A stretch of 64,000 nt of DNA from JANQEU01 sp965601455. GTDB lineage: Bacteria > Bacteroidota > Bacteroidia > Cytophagales > Cyclobacteriaceae. The translations under genes and the position numbers were made by a program. This document shows positions 57,372-64,000 of the stretch, piece by piece (the stretch's first letter is position 1; every line of letters begins with the position of its first letter). The DNA is taken from positions 2,790,001-2,854,000 of the forward strand of contig OZ271831.1 of assembly GCA_965601455.1 (NCBI GenBank), in the 5' to 3' direction. A model generated the notes under the pieces. It saw only the letters and a program-made list of their open reading frames with translations, was not told where the DNA came from and did not search any database.

Positions 57372-58263
57372 AGTCCTTAATACAAGTGGTCTAACAAAGA
57401 ACTTCGGAAAACTCACTGCAGTAGACCAGCTGGATCTTTCAATCAATGAGGGTCAGGTCTTTGGCATATTAGGTCCGAATGGAAGTGGTAAAACTACCAC
57501 ATTAGGTATTCTCCTGGATGTAATCTCCCCAACGTCCGGTTCCTACAAGTGGTTCGGTGGACAACGACCCTCCGATGCTAGAAAAAGAATTGGATCAATC
57601 CTGGAGACTCCAAGTTTTTTCCCATATCTGTCGGCGGTTCAGAACCTTCGAATAGTTGCTCACATTAAAGACGTTAAAGGGACTGAGCGCATAGAGGAAG
57701 TACTGAAGCAGGTCGGACTATTCGAAAGACGAAACGATAAGTTCAAGGCATACAGTCTGGGAATGAAACAGAGGTTATCAATTGGAGCTGCTTTGTTGGC
57801 CGACCCTCCAATTTTGATTCTAGATGAGCCCACTAACGGACTCGACCCTGAGGGTATTGCCGAAGTAAGACAGCTGATCAAGTCCATCGCTAACGAAGGA
57901 AAAACAATTATTGTTGCCAGTCACTTACTGGATGAAGTTCAGAAAGTGTGTACTGACTTTTGCGTATTGAGACAAGGCAAGAAACTCTATCAGGGAAGCG
58001 TTGCAGATATATTGGGAGAGACCAATCGAGTAGAGATTGAAGCAGCCGACAACGATCAAGCCAAGGCCCTACTTGAAAAATTCGAAGGTATTACCGACGT
58101 TCAAAATAATGGTCAATCTCTCATCGTATCGGTTTCACAAGGACACTCTTCAGAGGACCTGAATACGTTTTTTCACACCAATGGAATATCATTGAAAAAA
58201 GTGTTACCCATAAAACACTCACTCGAAGACGAATTCCTTAAAATCTTACGCGAAAATGATTAA
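57364..58263 (+). CDS. ABC transporter ATP-binding protein
   Basis: The 299-residue ATPase has Walker A G37-P-N-G-S-G-K-T44, a Q-loop near SILETPSFF, the signature YSLGMKQRLSIG, Walker B ILILDEPTNGLDPEG and the switch His in VASHLLDEV. A C-terminal extension of about 80 residues is typical of the CcmA/bacitracin-type ATPases. It works with the ABC-2 permease encoded next (8-bp overlap) and is transcribed with the ECF operon. The substrate is unknown. Confidence 0.94.
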   Translation: MSEVLNTSGLTKNFGKLTAVDQLDLSINEGQVFGILGPNGSGKTTTLGILLDVISPTSGSYKWFGGQRPSDARKRIGSILETPSFFPYLSAVQNLRIVAHIKDVKGTERIEEVLKQVGLFERRNDKFKAYSLGMKQRLSIGAALLADPPILILDEPTNGLDPEGIAEVRQLIKSIANEGKTIIVASHLLDEVQKVCTDFCVLRQGKKLYQGSVADILGETNRVEIEAADNDQAKALLEKFEGITDVQNNGQSLIVSVSQGHSSEDLNTFFHTNGISLKKVLPIKHSLEDEFLKILREND

Positions 58264-59083
58264 GGCCCTTAAACTTGAATGGCTGAAACTGAAGCATTAT
58301 CGAGCTTTCTGGGGATTAATTGTTATGTATCTCCTGGCCCTGATTATTATTTCTTCTTTTGGAGTGTTCTTCCTCGAATGGCTAAAAAGACAAGGTGCGG
58401 ATTTTGATGGTATTGACCCTACTATCCTACCGATCTATGATTTTCCTGATATCTGGCAAAACACAACTTATCTTGCTTCATTCGCCAAGGTACTTCTAGG
58501 TTTTGTTGTCATTATTTCTGTAAGTAACGATTTGACTTTCAATACCTTACGTCAGAATATTATCGATGGGATAAGCAAACAAGAGTATCTCCTCAGCAAA
58601 TTATCGCTCATTTTCATGCTATCATTCGTCAGCATGATCACTCTTTTTCTAGCTGGTATTATCAATGGATCGATCTATTCGAATGTCATCGGATTTGAAT
58701 ACATTTTCGCTGAGCTCGAATTCCTTTTTGCTTACTTTTTTGACATTTTCGTCTTTTGCGTGTTCGCCTTTTTGCTTACTCTTCTCTTGAAAAAGACGGG
58801 ATTCGTAATAGTTGGGCTCTTTCTATACAGCTTAATGTTTGAGCCCATTTTATCAGTGACCCTGGAAAATGTACCAGCACTTCAGGGAACCCTATGGCAA
58901 GAGATACCTCGGTTTTTTCCTATTCATGCATTGAATGACCTGATCCCCATACCATTTGGTAAATATATTTTCAGGGAAATTGAAGACAATGTTCCTATAA
59001 GTGCTCTTCTCATTAGTTCTGCATGGTTGATGGTCTATCTCTTCACTATTAATCATTTACTAAGTAGGCGTGATCTGAAATGA
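58256..59083 (+). CDS. ABC-2 type transporter permease
   Basis: A 275-residue permease with six predicted helices (about 17-40, 74-98, 110-135, 150-170, 180-200 and 250-270) and the typical start MIKALKLEWLKLKHYRAFWG. The phrase LTFNTLRQNIIDGISKQEYL marks the cytoplasmic coupling loop of the ABC-2 family. It pairs with the ATPase just upstream. Such systems export drugs, lipids or peptides or support lantibiotic immunity. Confidence 0.88.
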   Translation: MIKALKLEWLKLKHYRAFWGLIVMYLLALIIISSFGVFFLEWLKRQGADFDGIDPTILPIYDFPDIWQNTTYLASFAKVLLGFVVIISVSNDLTFNTLRQNIIDGISKQEYLLSKLSLIFMLSFVSMITLFLAGIINGSIYSNVIGFEYIFAELEFLFAYFFDIFVFCVFAFLLTLLLKKTGFVIVGLFLYSLMFEPILSVTLENVPALQGTLWQEIPRFFPIHALNDLIPIPFGKYIFREIEDNVPISALLISSAWLMVYLFTINHLLSRRDLK

Positions 59084-59116
59084 CAGGGCAATTGACTAAA
59101 TTGGTAATTAAAAAAA

Positions 59117-59566
59117 ATGACTACCGATTTAGCAAATCTGTACGAAAGAGACTTACTCAAACTGAGAAATGAGATTGGTTCTTTTGAGAAGGAAGAAAAC
59201 ATTTGGAAAGCCTTGCCCGGGGTTGCCAATTCAACTGGCACCATATGTCTTCACCTTTGCGGCAATATTCAGCATTTTGTTGGTCATATTCTTGGAAAGT
59301 CCGACTACGTAAGGGATCGTGAGTTTGAGTTTAGCGGACAACCTGTACCAAAGAACAAACTTATCAATGAAGTGGATGCAAGCATTGAGTCCATTAAAGG
59401 TGTTATTCCCAACCTTACGAATGAAGATCTAAACGCCCAATACCCAGTAGACATCTTTAAGGATAATTCTACTACGGAAAGGATGATTCTGCATCTCTAT
59501 GGTCACTTAAGCTGGCATCTTGGACAAATCAACTACCTACGACGGATTCTGGAATCAAAAGATTAG
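59117..59566 (+). CDS. DinB-family four-helix protein
   Basis: The 149-residue protein has the DinB/DUF1572-type bundle: WKALPGVANSTGTICLHLCG with NIQHFVGHILG, and later LHLYGHLSWHLGQINYLRRI. The His residues in LCGNIQHFVGH and GHLSWHLGQ provide the three-His metal site of the family. The closest known relatives are thiol-dependent or stress-induced proteins of unknown substrate. Its last 38 bp overlap the convergent LysE gene. Confidence 0.85.
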   Translation: MTTDLANLYERDLLKLRNEIGSFEKEENIWKALPGVANSTGTICLHLCGNIQHFVGHILGKSDYVRDREFEFSGQPVPKNKLINEVDASIESIKGVIPNLTNEDLNAQYPVDIFKDNSTTERMILHLYGHLSWHLGQINYLRRILESKD

Positions 59567-60179
59567 TTACGATATAGATTCCTATACTAATTCCAAACCC
59601 TATCATGATAATGCCAACAACAATATTCATGATTCGAATTATCTGATCTGTTAGGTAGTGTTTGAGTCTCCTTGCCATCAGGGCCTTTGTAAGATCCGCG
59701 GTTAACACGGTCAGTAGTGTGCCTACCATAAAGTAATTTATAGAAGGCGTAGCATTTTGATATCGCGCACTGATGGAACTGATCACTCCAACCCAAAACA
59801 CCAGGATATTTGGATTCAACCCATTAATTAAAAAACCTCTTGCAAACCAGTGCCAACCCTTTTCAGATTTATCATGCCCTACAGCTTTTGCCTTCACCTT
59901 TCCTGGATTGAGCAAAAGAAAAATACCGTATCCAGTCAGCATTATAACTCCAGCAGAACCTAGAATGATTCTTGCCAGGAAATGATCCAATAACCATGAG
60001 AACCCCAGAACGATGGTGCTCACAAGAAGAATATCCGAAAGAGATATGCCCAGAATAAACGCAATTGCAAAACCCAGTCCTCTGGATATACTGATATTGA
60101 GGTAGGCAAAAAAGCCTGGCCCAAGTGAAAAGACAAACAAGAGTCCAAAAAGAACTCCTTCAAAAAATGGGGATATCAA
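59529..60179 (-). CDS. LysE-family amino-acid exporter
   Basis: The 216-residue protein has six helices and the LysE-family start GVLFGLLFVFSLGPGFFAYL (the SLGPG loop) with later FARGFLINGLNPNILVFWVG, both family features. It exports amino acids or derivatives. It begins at TTG 60179, inside the stop of the GH3-type gene (TTGA, 4-bp overlap), so the two are translated together. The 3' end overlaps the DinB gene by 38 bp on the other strand. Confidence 0.87.
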   Translation of the reverse strand: MISPFFEGVLFGLLFVFSLGPGFFAYLNISISRGLGFAIAFILGISLSDILLVSTIVLGFSWLLDHFLARIILGSAGVIMLTGYGIFLLLNPGKVKAKAVGHDKSEKGWHWFARGFLINGLNPNILVFWVGVISSISARYQNATPSINYFMVGTLLTVLTADLTKALMARRLKHYLTDQIIRIMNIVVGIIMIGFGISIGIYIVTNLLIPESVVGS

Positions 60180-61729
60180 AGCTCAACCAGTTGTTTAGAG
60201 TGTAAGTAATCCAGCCACTTTTTTGCCTTCTCCTTTTTTAGAACCCTTGGAAATTTATTTGAAGCACCAGATTTTCCCATTAAATCCATCCATTCGTAAA
60301 CGGTCTTTGTCGGGATGACATGGATAAATAATTCCTTTAGAGCATGTTCCCTCTCCACCGCATAGTCATCATTCAACTTCTTGAGATTAGCGTCCAATGC
60401 CAATCGTAAAATTTCAGGATCAATAGGTTGATCCGTGGCAATAAACCATCGATGAGCAAAAAGTGAATCATATGATTCGCCAATAACCGTAAATTCACGT
60501 ATATCAAGGTTATATTGTTCTTCGGTGAGTTCGATCGCTCGATTGATATTGTCCAGTGAAAGGTGTTCCCCACAAAGACTTAGGAAAAGCTTATTCCTTC
60601 CTGTAATCACGATTTCAGCTTCCTCAAGAGATGTGAATCGGATTACATCACCAATGAGATAGCGCCAGGCCCCTGCATTTGTTGTGATAAGTAAACTATA
60701 TTCTACATTCTTCTGTACCTGGTCAATGTTAAGAGTGACCGCATTTGGTTTTACCTCCCCATCATCAGTGAAATTCTCGGTATTGAATGGAATGAATTCA
60801 TAGAAAATCCCATTGTTTAGCACCAATCGCATTGACCGTCGATCCGGATAAGCCTGGAAGGCGATAAATCCTTCGGACGCCAGGTAGGTCTCCATATAGA
60901 TAAGAGGCTTTCCAAGTAGTCTTTCAAAGCCCTTTTTATAGGGTTCAAATGGAACTCCACCGTGCACGAAGATTGAGAGATTTGGCCATACATCATGTAT
61001 GGTTTTTACCTGATAATAATTGATGATCTTTTCCATCAGTAGTTGTAACCAGGCGGGTACTCCCACAATTATCCCAATATCCCACTCTTTTGCTTTGAGT
61101 GTGATCTCATCCAGTTTATTGGACCATTGTGTCCTTGATATTTTCTTTCCCGGTTTATAAAAATGGTGAAACCAAAATGGTATTTGAGAGGTGGTTATAC
61201 CACTTAAATCCCCCTCAAAATAATGGCCATTTCGCCTCAGGTCCGTACTTCCACCTAGCATTAAAATACCTTTGGTAAAAAGACTATCCGGCAATTCATA
61301 CTTGGATAGTGTTAAAAGTTGCCTCACCGAAGTTTTGCGAATTGATTTAATCATTTTCCCGGTAATCGGGATATACTTGCTTGATGCTCCGGATGTGCCA
61401 GAACTAAGTGCGAAATAATTGATATTCCCGGGCCAACAGATGTTCCTTTCTCCTGCCTTCGCCCTGTGCCACCATTCCTCATAAATCTTATCATAATCAT
61501 GAATGGGAATGGCTTTTTTATAAGCATCATAATAATGATGAGGGTCCTTTGATTTAAAGTCCTTCAGTAGACTCTCAAAATCGTAATATCTGCCAAACTT
61601 CGTGTTTTGACAGTTTATAAGAAGTTTTCTTAACTCTTGCTGCTGTAAATCCCGATCAGCCGTATACAACTGCTCCAGGCTCTCTCGAATATTGATTCCT
61701 TTCTTTAGTAGAGTACCTAGTATAGCCAT
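60176..61729 (-). CDS. GH3-type acyl-acid amido synthetase
   Basis: The 517-residue protein fits the GH3 fold of plant auxin-conjugating enzymes: ALSSGTSGASSKYIPITGKM (ATP loop), IYMETYLASEGFIAFQ, VEYSLLITTNAGAWRYLIGD and RNKLFLSLCGEHLS, then a small C-terminal domain. Members adenylate a carboxylic acid and join it to an amino acid. Bacterial substrates are largely unknown. It is coupled with a LysE exporter (4-bp overlap), which suggests that the product, an amino-acid conjugate, leaves the cell. It is divergent from yggS. Confidence 0.9.
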   Translation of the reverse strand: MAILGTLLKKGINIRESLEQLYTADRDLQQQELRKLLINCQNTKFGRYYDFESLLKDFKSKDPHHYYDAYKKAIPIHDYDKIYEEWWHRAKAGERNICWPGNINYFALSSGTSGASSKYIPITGKMIKSIRKTSVRQLLTLSKYELPDSLFTKGILMLGGSTDLRRNGHYFEGDLSGITTSQIPFWFHHFYKPGKKISRTQWSNKLDEITLKAKEWDIGIIVGVPAWLQLLMEKIINYYQVKTIHDVWPNLSIFVHGGVPFEPYKKGFERLLGKPLIYMETYLASEGFIAFQAYPDRRSMRLVLNNGIFYEFIPFNTENFTDDGEVKPNAVTLNIDQVQKNVEYSLLITTNAGAWRYLIGDVIRFTSLEEAEIVITGRNKLFLSLCGEHLSLDNINRAIELTEEQYNLDIREFTVIGESYDSLFAHRWFIATDQPIDPEILRLALDANLKKLNDDYAVEREHALKELFIHVIPTKTVYEWMDLMGKSGASNKFPRVLKKEKAKKWLDYLHSKQLVEL

Positions 61730-61791
61730 GGAAAAGTGATGTGAAAAATAAAATCGAAACTAAATTTACTATCATATTATTCCCAAACCAG

Positions 61792-62472
61792 ATGAGTGTG
61801 GTAGAGATTGAGAAAAGCATAAAAAAATACCAGGAAGTCTGTTCACCTTATGGCGCTAATCTAATTGCTATTAGTAAAACAAAACCAGATGAACTGATTG
61901 TCAGGGCGTATGAATTTGGTCACCGTGACTTCGGCGAAAATAAGGTTCAGGACCTGGCAGACAAATATGAACGATTACCTAAGGACATCAACTGGCACAT
62001 GGTTGGGCACTTACAGCGAAATAAGGTAAAATACCTGGCTCCATTCGTTTATATGATCCATAGTGTAGACTCGTTTAAGCTTTTGAAGGAAATCAATAAG
62101 CAAGCAATCAAACACGACCGAGTGATTCCTGTTCTACTGCAGGTGCATATAGCTTCTGAGTCTTCGAAGTTTGGTTTCGATGAACAGGAGCTGTTCAAAA
62201 TGATTCAATCAGATGAGTGTAGTCAGCTCAAAAATGTTAGAATTTCCGGCTTGATGGGAATGGCAACTTTTACGGAAGACCAGAAACAGATAGAAAAAGA
62301 ATTTCAGTTGCTAAAACGTTTATTCGAGGAGACTCAAAAATTGCAACTTGACAACATGGAAATGACTGAATTGTCGATGGGAATGTCTGGTGATTTCCAA
62401 ATTGCCCTTGAGTGTGGATCAACGATGATCCGAATCGGAACTGATATTTTTGGTGCTAGAAACTATGGGTAA
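61792..62472 (+). CDS. yggS: PLP homeostasis protein (YggS/PROSC family)
   Basis: Read from the ATG at 61792 (226 residues); an upstream GTG at 61741 adds a non-family extension. The PLP-binding lysine is Lys29 in LIAISKTKP, and the barrel shows GENKVQDLADKYE, WHMVGHLQRNKVK, IHSVDSFKLL, GLMGMATF and ELSMGMSGDFQIALECGST, then IRIGTDIFGAR. The protein binds pyridoxal phosphate without known enzyme activity and balances vitamin B6 and amino-acid pools. Confidence 0.95.
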   Translation: MSVVEIEKSIKKYQEVCSPYGANLIAISKTKPDELIVRAYEFGHRDFGENKVQDLADKYERLPKDINWHMVGHLQRNKVKYLAPFVYMIHSVDSFKLLKEINKQAIKHDRVIPVLLQVHIASESSKFGFDEQELFKMIQSDECSQLKNVRISGLMGMATFTEDQKQIEKEFQLLKRLFEETQKLQLDNMEMTELSMGMSGDFQIALECGSTMIRIGTDIFGARNYG

Positions 62473-62477
62473 TTGCT

Positions 62478-62891
62478 TTAACCACCAGCTTCTTTCATCA
62501 TCACATTTGTTTCAATACTTATTCTCTCTCTTTGATTGATGGCATTTGAGACAATGGTAATTACCTTGTTTTGAACCCCTATTTTACCGCGGCTATTGAA
62601 CTTCACCGTTATAGAAGAAGATTCTCCCGGAGGCACCGGCTGTTTTGGCCACATTGGTGCCGTACATCCGCAAGTGGTTAAGACATTGGCAAGGACCAAC
62701 GGTTGATTGCCAGTGTTCGTGAAGGCAAATACGTGTTCTACTACCTGGCCTTGAACAATGTCACCAAAATCATGTGCTTTTTCTTCAAAAGTAATTTTAG
62801 GACCGTCTTGAGGCTTTTCAAAAACAGGAGCATCCTGCGCGACCCCAACAAACCCTGCAAACAAGAAAAATGTGAAAACGATCTTTTTCAT
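62478..62891 (-). CDS. Exported DUF1573 protein
   Basis: The 137-residue protein has a signal peptide (MKKIVFTFFLFAGFVGVA) and the DUF1573 Ig-like domain: HDFGDIVQGQVVEHVFAFTN, TGNQPLVLANVLTTCGCTAP and VPPGESSSITVKFNSRGKIG. The TTCGCT pair of Cys residues is a family feature. The function is unknown; the domain is common in Bacteroidota surface or periplasmic proteins. It is convergent with yggS (5-bp gap). Confidence 0.92.
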   Translation of the reverse strand: MKKIVFTFFLFAGFVGVAQDAPVFEKPQDGPKITFEEKAHDFGDIVQGQVVEHVFAFTNTGNQPLVLANVLTTCGCTAPMWPKQPVPPGESSSITVKFNSRGKIGVQNKVITIVSNAINQRERISIETNVMMKEAGG

Positions 62892-62958
62892 AGTACCAAT
62901 ATAGCTATATCTTCAACGGTAAATTTACCAATTTCGTTTGTCTTTACCGTGAAACTCC

Positions 62959-63444
62959 ATGACGACGAGTGTTAAATCCACCTACAAAAAGTCTACAAGG
63001 GTCCGTGTATGTGGTCTCCTGATAAGGGATAATGCGTTACTCCTGGTTAAACATCTTGGCTTGGGGCCCAAGGGTTACGCATGGTTACCCCCGGGAGGTG
63101 GAGTAGAGTTTGAAGAATCTGTTGAGGAAGGTTTAATCCGGGAATTCCGGGAAGAAACTCATCTTACTGTTTCCGTGGGTGAGTTTTTATTTGTCAATGA
63201 ATATCGTGATCAAAACTTTCATTCGGTTGAGCTCTTTTTCAAGGTAAACTATGTTTCCGGTGATCTTCAAAAAGGCAGTGATCCTGAGTACGATCAGCAA
63301 ATCATTTCAGAGGTCGCGTTTCTTCCGTGGCAAACAATTACAGATATCGATCCACGAAGAAAACACAACATATTCTCCAAATGTCCTCGATCCTATGAAA
63401 TACTTAGTCTAAGAGGTTTTTACGAATTTGCTAATATTTGGTAA
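62959..63444 (+). CDS. NUDIX hydrolase
   Basis: The 161-residue protein has the Nudix box GGVEFEESVEEGLIREFREE then THL, which follows G-x5-E-x7-R-E-U-x-E-E-x-G-U except that the last Gly is His. The Glu residues for metal binding are intact. NUDIX proteins split nucleoside diphosphates linked to another group (for example ADP-ribose or oxidised nucleotides). The substrate is not predicted. It is divergent to the DUF1573 gene (67-bp gap). Confidence 0.9.
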   Translation: MTTSVKSTYKKSTRVRVCGLLIRDNALLLVKHLGLGPKGYAWLPPGGGVEFEESVEEGLIREFREETHLTVSVGEFLFVNEYRDQNFHSVELFFKVNYVSGDLQKGSDPEYDQQIISEVAFLPWQTITDIDPRRKHNIFSKCPRSYEILSLRGFYEFANIW

Positions 63445-63499
63445 AATCCATTTTAGTTCTATGTATCAAAATCATTATTATTGCAGAAATTGATAAGAG

Positions 63500-64000
63500 A
63501 TGACCAAGACCAAAATTTTCACCATCGTTTTTGCCATCACCTCCATAGGATTGGCCTATTACCTATTCTACTCTATTAATTCCAGTATCCAGGAAACGAA
63601 AAGAATTGCCAGGATGGAGAAAGCCATCATCGATCAATTAATGCTAATTCGCGATGCAGAGATAGCTTACAAGGCGGTAAACGGTTCCTACATAGCAAAT
63701 TGGGACACTTTGGTGGCATTCGTTGATACGGGGTCATTCTACATAGTTGAACGTACAGAGACTATCATCACACTCGATTACGGTGCCGATAGCACATATG
63801 TCGAAGTCGATACTCTTGGTACTGTTGCTGTTGTTGATTCCATATTCAGCACCCTCCCTAATTTTGATCCCCAAACCCTTCCGTATGTTCCTGGAATTGA
63901 CCCTCCTACGAAATTCAACGTCTGGGCAGACAAAATACCGAAAGCGGGACTTCTTGTAGACGCAATAGAGGTTTGGAATCCTTCTCCCGTTGACCCGCAA
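63500..64000 (+). CDS. Conserved membrane-anchored protein, N-terminal part (partial)
   Basis: An ATG at 63500 opens a frame that stays open to the end of the window (167 codons). The protein has one N-terminal helix (about 5-26: IFTIVFAITSIGLAYYLFYS), then a short coiled part (IQETKRIARMEKAIIDQLML) and a mixed soluble domain (RDAEIAYKAVNGSYIANWDT, YIVERTETIITLDYGADSTY). I recall this as a conserved Bacteroidota protein of unknown function; the helix-plus-coil start resembles pseudopilin-like proteins, but there is no prepilin site. The end is missing. Confidence 0.8.
   Translation, partial: MTKTKIFTIVFAITSIGLAYYLFYSINSSIQETKRIARMEKAIIDQLMLIRDAEIAYKAVNGSYIANWDTLVAFVDTGSFYIVERTETIITLDYGADSTYVEVDTLGTVAVVDSIFSTLPNFDPQTLPYVPGIDPPTKFNVWADKIPKAGLLVDAIEVWNPSPVDPQ

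Overview
The window comes from a marine-type member of the Bacteroidota, most likely a Cytophagales relative. The grounds are a proteorhodopsin with a Blh retinal-forming oxygenase, a type IX secretion C-terminal sorting domain, DUF4296, DUF4252 and Bat-type proteins, a TonB receptor with a carboxypeptidase-like N-domain, Bacteroidota promoters (TTTG-N19-TAnnTTTG), weak Shine-Dalgarno use and a tRNA without an encoded CCA. No phage, plasmid or CRISPR array was seen. The only transposon-like element is a REP-associated transposase with its own inverted flanking repeats.

Layout. 1-2210: end of an FtsX-type ABC permease, then the light-energy pair proteorhodopsin and blh, with a terminator between them and two operator-like dyads upstream. 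2211-3870: era, a small SnoaL-like exported protein, and an initiator tRNA preceded by a broken copy of itself. 4028-7481: a lipid cluster (small EamA/SMR-type membrane protein, PlsC, CdsA; divergently an alpha/beta-hydrolase without its serine and a CDP-alcohol phosphatidyltransferase) resembling E. coli ynb genes. 7592-14834: a run of hydrolases (peptidoglycan amidase, secreted NUC1 nuclease, ChbG-like deacetylase, large amidohydrolase-like protein, patatin) with two membrane proteins of unknown role. 14835-15705: the RAYT/REP element. 15721-18238: an ECF sigma factor with a predicted dual-membrane anti-sigma/beta-barrel protein and a lipoprotein. 18239-26439: a LOV-like PAS protein lacking its photoactive cysteine, a predicted barrel, a TolB/TPR membrane protein, an ABC permease, a duplicated DUF2061 protein and an exported alpha/beta-hydrolase.

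26450-36126 is the most distinctive region: a tight four-gene operon of planctomycete-type proteins (PSCyt1-DUF1549-LamG-DUF1553 lipoprotein, Tat-exported DUF1501 protein, DUF2231-cytochrome c-LRR membrane protein, Tat-exported beta-propeller), divergent from a CXXC redoxin and a one-piece kinase/receiver/AraC regulator. The space between them carries ordered direct repeats and a 15-bp palindrome. This is the best candidate for an undescribed, extracellular, redox-linked system.

36276-42279: surface proteins (one with a T9SS tail), small ORFs, Der, a SprT-like protein and an orphan ParA-like ATPase. 42338-51008: Oar-like TonB receptor, amino-sugar recycling (MurQ and a BadF-type kinase), MutS2, DUF4296 lipoprotein. 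51054-53845: DUF58/BatA-type aerotolerance genes. 53961-59566: exported proteins, a second ECF sigma operon with two DUF4252 proteins, an ABC-2 transporter and a DinB protein. 59529-64000: a GH3-type synthetase coupled to a LysE exporter, YggS, DUF1573 and NUDIX proteins, and the start of a further exported or anchored protein.
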